A stretch of 5,148 nt of DNA from Mycobacterium sp. (GTDB taxonomy: Bacteria; Actinomycetota; Actinomycetes; Mycobacteriales; Mycobacteriaceae), in assembly GCA_023264755.1 (NCBI GenBank), contig JAHFVB010000397.1, forward strand, positions 1-5,148, given 5' to 3'. Each line of letters begins with the position of its first letter. Position 1 is the first letter of the stretch. The translations under genes were made by a program, and so were the position numbers. The notes below the pieces were generated by a model. The model was not told the DNA's origin. It made no database searches and saw nothing but the letters and a program-made list of their open reading frames with translations. Of this stretch, positions 1-4,376 are shown piece by piece.

Positions 1-36
1 ATTTTGGCATTGAATTCACTGCAATTTGCGCACTTA
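1..36. other. AT-rich flank downstream of ogt
   Basis: These 36 bases lie just past the ogt stop and have only 13 G/C (about 36%), against strongly GC-rich sequence everywhere else in the window. They contain an EcoRI-type GAATTC and a small GCAA-T-TTGC dyad, but no convincing hairpin plus T-run for either strand. In M. tuberculosis, as I recall, the single rRNA operon (after murA) ends facing ogt, so this could be the tail of an rrn terminator region. That is inference from remembered gene order; no rRNA sequence is visible here. Confidence 0.4.
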
Positions 37-540
37 TTAATCGAATAGCGTCGCTACCGGGTTGACGCGATTCCTTTCCATGTCGAGCAAATGCCGCTTT
101 CGCTCCAGGCCTCCGCCATATCCCGTCAGGTCGCCGTTTGCACCGATGACTCGATGGCAGGGCACGATGATGCCAATCGGATTGTGTCCATTCGCGAGTC
201 CGACCGCCCGTGAGGCGCCAGGTGACCCGATTTGTCTCGCGATTTCGCCATAGGATCGGGTTTGTCCATAGGGAATGGTGGTCAGCGCGGCCCATACGCG
301 TCGTTGGAATTCGGTGCCCACGAGATCGAGTTCCAGCTCGAATTCCATCACTTCGCCGGCGAAATACCCGTTCAGCTGCGCGACGGCGTCGTCGAACGCG
401 GTGGTATCGACCGTCCAGCCCTCGCGGCTGGGCTCGTAGGTCTGGTCCACCATCCGCAGATGTCGCAACCGTCCGTCCACGCCCGCCAGGGTCAGCGGGC
501 CGACCGGGCTGTCCACGGTGCGAACTTGCAGTGTCTCCAT
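37..540 (-). CDS. ogt: Methylated-DNA--protein-cysteine S-methyltransferase (Ogt)
   Basis: A 167-residue suicide repair protein of the cytoplasm. It transfers the alkyl group from O6-alkylguanine (and O4-alkylthymine) in DNA to its own cysteine. The active-site motif PCHR lies at residues 127-130, with acceptor Cys128. It is preceded by the conserved stretch SRAVGLANGHNPIGIIV (110-126), with the family Asn at 118, and followed by the VIGANGDLTGYGGGLERK segment of the active-site loop and C-terminal helix. The recognition-helix region TIPYGQTRSYGEIA is at about 88-101. Length and ends match single-domain Ogt, with no Ada N-terminal domain. The ATG at 540-538 overlaps the alkA stop as TGATG and has a strong Shine-Dalgarno seven bases upstream, so this start is preferred over any read-through from further upstream. 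It is the second gene of the operon and probably translationally coupled. It resembles M. tuberculosis Ogt (Rv1316c) closely from memory. Confidence 0.96.
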   Translation of the reverse strand: METLQVRTVDSPVGPLTLAGVDGRLRHLRMVDQTYEPSREGWTVDTTAFDDAVAQLNGYFAGEVMEFELELDLVGTEFQRRVWAALTTIPYGQTRSYGEIARQIGSPGASRAVGLANGHNPIGIIVPCHRVIGANGDLTGYGGGLERKRHLLDMERNRVNPVATLFD

Positions 541-2042
541 CACTTCACTTCCTTCGGTTCGGCCGCTGGTGGCCAGTCGTTGACCTCGTGATCGAGGGCG
601 GTCCACAGGTGTTGAGTGGCATACGCCCGCCAAGGCCTCCACCGGCTGCTGTATTCGGTGAGCAGCCGGGCCGTGCTGGGGAGACCCAACTGTTTGGCGG
701 CCACCAACACCCCTAGGTCGCTGGCCGGAAACGCGTCGGGGTCGCCGAGCGCCCGCATGGCAATCACCTCCGCAGTCCACGGCCCGACGCCAGGAATGGC
801 GAGCAACTGTTGGCGCGCCCGATTCCAGTCGCAACCCGGGTCGAGCACGACGTCGGCCTCGGCCAGCGCGTGGACGAGGGCGGTGAAGGTGCGTTGCCGC
901 GTCTTGGGGAAGGCGAGTAGCGCAGGGTCGATGTCGGCGAGCTGGTCCACGCTCGGAAACGTATGCGTAAGAGTGCCATTGGCGTCGTGCACGGGTGACC
1001 CGTGGGCAGCGGCGAGCCTCATGGCGTGCGTGCGGGCCGCCTTCGTGGACACCTGTTGGCCCATGACGACGCGCAGCGCCAGTTCGGATTCGTCCACGGT
1101 GCGCGGTATCCGCTGACCGGGCGCCTTCGCTACCAGTGCGGCGAGCCGGGGATCCGCACTCAGCACGTCGATGGTGGCCTCGGGATCGGCATCCAGGTCC
1201 AGTAGCCGCCGGCACCGCGCGATCGCAGTGGAGAGATCCCGGAAGTCGTCGAGTACGAGCTCACAGTGGACGTGAGCCGGTCTCGGGGTGAGACTCACGA
1301 TGCCGTTCCCGGCCGCCAGCCGCAGGGTGCGGCGGTAGGCGCCGGCGTGCACCTCCTCGACACCGGGCACCGCAGTCGCCGCCAGGTGGCCGAACAACCC
1401 CTCGTAGGCAAAGGGGGTGCGGACCGGCAACCGCAACGTCAGCACACCCGAGCCCGCTGATTGGTTGCGCCCGAACCTGTTTCGCGACCGTTCGCGTAGG
1501 GCGGTCGGCGTCAAGGCGCATACGGTGCGCACGGTGTCATTGAACTGTCGAATGCTGGAGAAGCCCGATGCAAAGGCGACGTCGCCGAAGGGCAGCTCGG
1601 TGGTTTCGATGAGCACGCGTGCGGTCTGTGTGCGTTGGGCCCGCGCCAGCGCCAGCGGCTTGACCTCGACCTCGGCCTGGAGGAGTCTTTCGAGTTGGCG
1701 CGTCGTGTAGCCCAGGCGGGAGGCCAGCCCGGTCACCCCGTCCCGGTCCACCGTGCCGTCGGCGATGAGGCGCATGGCTCTGGCCACGACGTCGCCGCGG
1801 ACGTTCCACTCGGGTGAACCCGGCGAGGCATCCGGGCGGCAACGCTTGCAGCCGCGGAATCCGGCGTGTTGCGCCGCCGCCGCGGTGGGGTAGAACCGCA
1901 CGTTGCGGGCGAACGGCGGTCGCACCGGACAACTGGGCCGGCAGTAGATCTTCGTGGTGAGCACGGCGGTGACGAACCACCCGTCGAAACGGGCGTCCTT
2001 GGACTGGACGGCGCGGTAGCAGCGCTCGAAGTCCTCGTACAT
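540..2042 (-). CDS. alkA: Ada-type methylation sensor/AraC regulator fused to AlkA 3-methyladenine DNA glycosylase
   Basis: A 500-residue multifunctional alkylation-response protein. Residues about 1-72 form the Ada Zn-binding domain, with Cys34, Cys38, Cys65 and Cys68 in the E. coli Ada pattern. Cys34 corresponds to the methyl-phosphotriester acceptor. Residues about 84-184 form an AraC-type double helix-turn-helix, including DVAFASGFSSIRQFNDTVR at 154-172. Residues about 200-290 resemble the AlkA N-terminal domain. Residues about 315-490 form the HhH-GPD glycosylase domain: VMGQQVSTKAA at 326-336, the hairpin LLAIPGVGPWTA at 413-424, catalytic Asp442 in FPASDLG, and RWRPWRAYATQHLW at 467-480. 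It should excise 3-methyladenine and similar bases and also activate transcription when methylated. The ATG at 2042 sits where I recall the M. tuberculosis Rv1317c (about 496 aa) N-terminus beginning. Only a weak GGGG-type ribosome site precedes it, and no closer in-frame start is visible. First gene of the operon with ogt; all key residues are present. Confidence 0.95.
   Translation of the reverse strand: MYEDFERCYRAVQSKDARFDGWFVTAVLTTKIYCRPSCPVRPPFARNVRFYPTAAAAQHAGFRGCKRCRPDASPGSPEWNVRGDVVARAMRLIADGTVDRDGVTGLASRLGYTTRQLERLLQAEVEVKPLALARAQRTQTARVLIETTELPFGDVAFASGFSSIRQFNDTVRTVCALTPTALRERSRNRFGRNQSAGSGVLTLRLPVRTPFAYEGLFGHLAATAVPGVEEVHAGAYRRTLRLAAGNGIVSLTPRPAHVHCELVLDDFRDLSTAIARCRRLLDLDADPEATIDVLSADPRLAALVAKAPGQRIPRTVDESELALRVVMGQQVSTKAARTHAMRLAAAHGSPVHDANGTLTHTFPSVDQLADIDPALLAFPKTRQRTFTALVHALAEADVVLDPGCDWNRARQQLLAIPGVGPWTAEVIAMRALGDPDAFPASDLGVLVAAKQLGLPSTARLLTEYSSRWRPWRAYATQHLWTALDHEVNDWPPAAEPKEVK
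548..554 (-). promoter_or_regulatory. Shine-Dalgarno site of ogt, inside the end of alkA
   Basis: On the minus strand AAGGAAG lies in the last codons of alkA, seven bases before the ogt ATG. With the one-base TGATG stop/start overlap it fixes the ogt start at 540. It also argues for one transcript with termination-reinitiation coupling. Confidence 0.8.
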
Positions 2043-2088
2043 GACCCCACAATGGCATCTGCGCTACGCCATGACTGGCGGAAAACCG

Positions 2089-2098
2089 ACATCGATGT
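2089..2098. repeat. Perfect 10-bp palindrome ACATCGATGT
   Basis: A perfect self-complementary decamer centred about 51 bases upstream of the alkA ATG. It could be a repressor or activator half-site, but one such palindrome in a region this size is not far from chance expectation (roughly 0.2 expected for random sequence). Confidence 0.45.
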
Positions 2099-2101
2099 GC
2101 T

Positions 2102-2130
2102 CGCTCAGGACTGGGCCGCTCAGCGGCTGG
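2102..2130. repeat. 15-bp-spaced direct repeat CGCTCAG plus inverted repeat GCCGCTcAGCGGC
   Basis: CGCTCAG occurs at 2102-2108 and again at 2117-2123, each followed by a similar tail (GACTGG and CGGCTGG). The second copy sits inside a 13-base inverted repeat with 6-bp arms around a single base (2115-2127). It lies 60-90 bases upstream of the alkA start, a plausible place for binding by the encoded Ada/AraC-type regulator, since AraC-family proteins commonly bind direct repeats. The repeats are seen in the sequence; the operator role is inference. Confidence 0.4.
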
Positions 2131-2148
2131 CGCCAAACCACCTTCTCC

Positions 2149-2156
2149 CAACGTTG
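2149..2156. repeat. Perfect 8-bp palindrome CAACGTTG
   Basis: A perfect octamer palindrome, loosely flanked by CCCA and TGGG. A second perfect octamer, TGGCGCCA, lies at 2128-2135. Each alone is expected about once by chance in a region this long. They are listed because they fall between the two divergent genes among stronger dyads. Confidence 0.3.
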
Positions 2157-2183
2157 CTGGGCGTTAGACTTCCGCACTAGCGT
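2154..2183 (+). promoter_or_regulatory. Possible promoter of the GGDEF gene
   Basis: TTGCTG (2154-2159) and TAGCGT (2178-2183) are separated by 18 bases. They fit a loose TTGNNN / TANNNT housekeeping-sigma pattern of actinobacteria. A second TANNNT (TAGACT, 2165-2170) lacks a good -35. If real, the transcript would have a leader of about 95 bases carrying the 2232-2251 hairpin. The match is weak. Confidence 0.2.
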
Positions 2184-2231
2184 GGCTGAGCCTGACGACG
2201 AGCGCGCAGCAACTGTGAAGGTGTGACGTCG

Positions 2232-2251
2232 CGCGATTGTCGGCAATCGCG
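2232..2251. repeat. Hairpin/operator dyad upstream of the GGDEF gene
   Basis: CGCGATTGtcggCAATCGCG is a perfect 8-bp inverted repeat with a 4-base loop, ending 35 bases before the TTG start and 24 bases before its ribosome site. It is the strongest dyad in the intergenic region. It could be a regulator's operator or an RNA hairpin in the GGDEF mRNA leader. No T-run follows, so a classical terminator is unlikely. Confidence 0.6.
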
Positions 2252-2275
2252 GCGCCCATCGTCTGACCGTATCCC

Positions 2276-2280
2276 GGGAG
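2276..2280 (+). promoter_or_regulatory. Ribosome binding site fixing the TTG start of the GGDEF gene
   Basis: GGGAG is followed by a six-base spacer and then TTG at 2287. The reading frame is open upstream only to the TGA at 2224-2226 and holds no ATG, GTG or TTG before 2287. The TTG is therefore the best-supported start. Confidence 0.65.
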
Positions 2281-2286
2281 TTTCGC

Positions 2287-3363
2287 TTGGCGGCATTGCT
2301 CAAACGGTGGTGGCGGCAACCCGGTCACTACGATTGGTTCAGCAGATACCTGCAGGCCCGTGGGCTCCGCGGCGCCACCCGCATCTTGATGGCCTCGATT
2401 TCGGGCTCGCTGGCCGTCTGCCTGATAGCCCTTCTGCTCAGCAACGACGGTCCGCACAGCACGTTGGCCGTGGCGATGACGTGGACGGCGTTTGCCGGCG
2501 GAGTAGTCGGAGTGGTGCTGTGGACGGTGCGGTGGCCGACTCACGGGCAATCGGCGGCCTTCGCGGCGATCACCACTACCTCGATCGCGTTGGGCTGCCT
2601 GGCCCATCCCAACCCGATGGCCTCGCTCATCGGCTGCATCGCCTTCGCGACCAGCGGCGCGTACGTCGCGTTCTTCCACACGTCCAAGTACGTGTTCTAC
2701 AACTTCACCGTCGCGTCCGGGGTGGCGGTGTTCGAAGCCGTGCGGCTGGCCTCGCTGGGGCACGTGGCGTTGGCCGGGGTGGATCTCTTCCTGGTGCTAC
2801 AGAGCAACATCGCCCTGCCCCTGGCGATCCAGGTCCTGATCCGCGGGTTGGGCCGCGACCTGGTGAAGGCCGACTTGGATCCACTGACCGGCTTGTGCAA
2901 TCGGCGCGCCTTCCAGCAGCAGACGCTCGAACTGGTCACTTCGCGACCGCTAGGTTCCAGATTCTTGATCATCGCGGTGATCGATCTCGACGAGTTCAAG
3001 GCGCTCAACGACCGGCACGGCCACTCGGCGGGCGATCGGGCGCTCGTCGCGGTGGCGCAGGCGTTGCGGGCGAGCACTTGCGACACGGCGGTGGTGGCCC
3101 GCAGCGGCGGCGAGGAGTTCACGGTCGCCGACACGTCGCGCATCGGCGACCCCGGCTCGCTGGCGCAACGAATCTGCGCGGCCGTCGCCGAACTGCCGGT
3201 CGGTATCACGGCCAGCGTCGGCACGGCGTGCGCTCCGCTCGACGGCATTCGCGGCGACGAGTACCAGCTCTTGGTCGACCAGCTCATCGGTATCGCCGAC
3301 AAGGCGATGTACCGAGCCAAGCGCAACGGCGGCAACGGGTTTCACCACGCCCTGTCCGAGTGA
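2287..3363 (+). CDS. Membrane-anchored diguanylate cyclase (GGDEF domain)
   Basis: A 358-residue protein predicted to make c-di-GMP from two GTP at the inner face of the membrane. A short basic/aromatic N-terminus (LKRWWRQPGHYDWFSRYL) is followed by about six hydrophobic segments, roughly at 32-52, 60-81, 88-105, 111-131, 136-155 and 160-184. This sensor region is not one I can assign to a named family. The catalytic domain spans about 196-355. It has DPLTGLCNRRAF (198-209), metal-site Asp233 in DLDEFK, Asn241-Asp242, HGHSAGD (244-250), the GGEEF signature (274-278) and the closing ADKAMYRAKRNGGNGF. All catalytic residues look intact. The RxxD inhibitory site is absent: the equivalent stretch before GGEEF is CDTA. 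There is no EAL domain. The gene starts at TTG behind GGGAG and diverges from alkA. The 254-residue gene follows after 115 bases and may be cotranscribed. Confidence 0.93.
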   Translation: MAALLKRWWRQPGHYDWFSRYLQARGLRGATRILMASISGSLAVCLIALLLSNDGPHSTLAVAMTWTAFAGGVVGVVLWTVRWPTHGQSAAFAAITTTSIALGCLAHPNPMASLIGCIAFATSGAYVAFFHTSKYVFYNFTVASGVAVFEAVRLASLGHVALAGVDLFLVLQSNIALPLAIQVLIRGLGRDLVKADLDPLTGLCNRRAFQQQTLELVTSRPLGSRFLIIAVIDLDEFKALNDRHGHSAGDRALVAVAQALRASTCDTAVVARSGGEEFTVADTSRIGDPGSLAQRICAAVAELPVGITASVGTACAPLDGIRGDEYQLLVDQLIGIADKAMYRAKRNGGNGFHHALSE

Positions 3364-3376
3364 CCGGGTCACGGTC
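3361..3376 (+). repeat. Small dyads at the GGDEF stop codon
   Basis: Two alternative short stems overlap the stop: TGACCgGGTCA (3361-3371) and GACCG/CGGTC around a five-base loop (3362-3376). There is no T-run. This could attenuate transcription between the two plus-strand genes, but stems this small are common in GC-rich DNA. Confidence 0.25.
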
Positions 3377-3478
3377 GCCGAACTTCGTCCGGCGTTCGTC
3401 GCCCGCGTCGGGCCGGCCAGCTGGGGCAGGGTGGGCACCGGCTGCACCCGAACCACGGCCAACGGCGATGATCGACCC

Positions 3479-4243
3479 ATGAGCCTCATCCCGCTGCCGT
3501 CCGCCACGATCGACGACTCCGACGTAGCGCGCGTGCTCGACCGCGCGGTCGGACTCATCAATCCCATGCTCGACCTGTTGGCCGAGACAGACCTGTTGGG
3601 ACTGAAGAGGCGCACCCACGAACTCGGAGCGTCCCAGGCCACCGGTGCAAGAGTGCTCGACGCGGCGGCGTGGGTGCTCAATGCGATCGACGTTCCGGGT
3701 ACCCGGGCGTGGGCGGACATGGGGCTCGACGACCGCGTCAACTGGTGGGTGCGCCGCGTCGGCGCGTTGGACACGATCGCCGTTGCCTTCCCCGGGGTGT
3801 TCGGCGCCGTCGCCGACCGGCTACCGCTGCAGGACTTCCTCGGCTTCGCCAGTCAGTCGATCGTGCTGTGCGCCGTCGCGCGCGAGTCGGGTGTCACCGA
3901 CCGCGACCAGCAGGTCCGATTGCTCGGCGCCGTCATGTGCGACCGGGAGCTCGACGTCCAGGACGGCCGAGCCGACGAAGACGCCGCGGGGACCGAGTCG
4001 GTGCACCGCGACTCGGGGCTCAAGGGCCTCGCGCAGTCGTTGTGGCAGCTGGCTGGACTGATGCGCGCCATCGGAGCCGAACTGGTCAAGCGGCCGCGCC
4101 CGCGCTGTGTCTACCGCTATCTGGGGATGCTGCCCGCCGCGGGTGCCCTCGCCGACTACCTCGGTGAGTACGGTGCGCTGGTACGCGCCTCCAAGGAGGG
4201 GCGACGGTGGATCGCGCAGCACGACGGTGCCGTCGTCGCCTGA
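3479..4243 (+). CDS. Uncharacterised protein, possibly EcsC-like
   Basis: A 254-residue protein I cannot name. Three features stand out. First, a helical N-terminal part (VARVLDRAVGLINPMLDLLAETDLLGLKRR). Second, a central block of mildly hydrophobic helices (about 87-140), ending in LPLQDFLGFASQSIVLCAVARESGVTDRDQQVRLLGAVMCDREL, followed by an acidic hydrophilic linker (about 160-174). Third, a C-terminal block with CVYRYLGMLPAAGALADYLGEYGAL. A 'helix - AVARE-G-TDRD-QVRLL - later LP-AGALADY' layout loosely recalls EcsC-family proteins; this is inference only. No signal peptide, metal motif or nucleotide-binding motif is visible. The ATG at 3479 is preferred: a GTG at 3431 would add 16 low-complexity polar residues and has no properly spaced ribosome site. 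The ATG itself has only a weak one. GC-rich composition matches the neighbours. Same strand as the GGDEF gene, 115 bases downstream. Confidence 0.75.
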   Translation: MSLIPLPSATIDDSDVARVLDRAVGLINPMLDLLAETDLLGLKRRTHELGASQATGARVLDAAAWVLNAIDVPGTRAWADMGLDDRVNWWVRRVGALDTIAVAFPGVFGAVADRLPLQDFLGFASQSIVLCAVARESGVTDRDQQVRLLGAVMCDRELDVQDGRADEDAAGTESVHRDSGLKGLAQSLWQLAGLMRAIGAELVKRPRPRCVYRYLGMLPAAGALADYLGEYGALVRASKEGRRWIAQHDGAVVA

Positions 4244-4274
4244 CCGGGCTCGAGTTCGAATCCGTCCGGTTATT

Positions 4275-4291
4275 CGGCGTCGAGGACGCCG
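4275..4291. terminator. Candidate terminator hairpin between convergent genes
   Basis: CGGCGTCgagGACGCCG is a perfect 7-bp stem with a 3-base loop, 31 bases after the stop of the 254-residue gene and before the end of the convergent cyclase gene. There is no T-run, as is often the case for proposed mycobacterial terminators. Position and symmetry would allow it to act on either strand. Confidence 0.4.
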
Positions 4292-4334
4292 TCGCGTCGG
4301 CCCAGGCTGCCCTGCGCGCGGGGCTCGCTCCCTA

Positions 4335-4349
4335 GGGCAATCCGTGCCC
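4335..4349. repeat. Second short hairpin in the convergent gap
   Basis: GGGCA and TGCCC pair around a five-base loop. CCCAGGCTG occurs on either side of this stem, at 4301-4309 and 4352-4360, so the gap may contain a small duplication. The role is unknown; it might add to termination. Confidence 0.3.
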
Positions 4350-4356
4350 AACCCAG

Positions 4357-4376
4357 GCTGACCGGCCGGGTTCAGC
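4357..4376 (-). terminator. Stem spanning the cyclase stop codon
   Basis: GCTGA (4357-4361) and TCAGC (4372-4376) flank a GC-rich core containing the palindrome CCGGCCGG. The minus-strand stem extends to six pairs with one bulged A. It includes the cyclase TGA. It may serve as a factor-independent end of the cyclase transcript, although no T-run follows. Confidence 0.28.

Larger units (their letters stand above)
2043..2286. promoter_or_regulatory. Divergent control region between alkA and the GGDEF gene
   Basis: This 244-base gap separates two divergently transcribed genes and must hold the alkA-ogt promoter (minus) and probably that of the GGDEF gene (plus). It is unusually rich in short dyads: ACATCGATGT, GCCGCTcAGCGGC, TGGCGCCA, CAACGTTG and an 8-bp-arm hairpin near the GGDEF start. 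No clear -35/-10 pair was found for alkA. The only Ada-box-like string is AGCGCA on the minus strand (2065-2060), about 18 bases before the alkA ATG. It is short and its position is unlike that of an activator site in E. coli. No small gene here has support. Confidence 0.6.

Noticed and set aside
2174..2198. A resemblance on the minus strand to the mycobacterial RecA-independent (PafBC-type) damage promoter
   Set aside because: TCGTCAGGC differs at three of nine positions from TTGTCRGTG, the spacer to TAGTGC is 10 rather than 8 bases, and the -10 lacks the final T.
2043..2286. Possible c-di-GMP riboswitch before the GGDEF gene
   Set aside because: The conserved riboswitch core (GCACAGGGCAAACC-like) is absent; only a simple hairpin is present.
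2064..2303. A 79-codon minus-strand ORF just upstream of alkA
   Set aside because: It overlaps the TTG start and ribosome site of the GGDEF gene, shows no recognisable motif or family resemblance, and contains the dyads expected of a control region. Open frames of this size are common by chance in GC-rich DNA.
3431..3478. An upstream GTG start for the 254-residue gene
   Set aside because: The added 16 residues are polar and unstructured-looking, and the AGG before the GTG is directly adjacent with no spacer. The ATG at 3479 gives a more natural N-terminus.
2223..3482. A long plus-strand frame (419 codons) covering the GGDEF gene in another frame
   Set aside because: The translation is Arg/Gly-rich low-complexity sequence with no motifs. 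The frame starting at 2287 carries the full GGDEF signature set, so this is a shadow.
2950..3774. Long minus-strand frame across the GGDEF gene and the start of the 254-residue gene
   Set aside because: It is antisense to a clear catalytic domain and has biased composition without motifs; typical high-GC antisense frame.
3361..4250. Shared octamer TGACCGGG at the stops of both plus-strand genes
   Set aside because: The same octamer also occurs within alkA (around 1114), so it looks like a common GC-rich word rather than a paired signal.
4251..4262. GTTCGAATCC, which looks like a tRNA T-loop and could mark a tRNA remnant or attachment site
   Set aside because: The flanking bases do not form a T-stem and no acceptor, D-arm or anticodon arm can be built around it.
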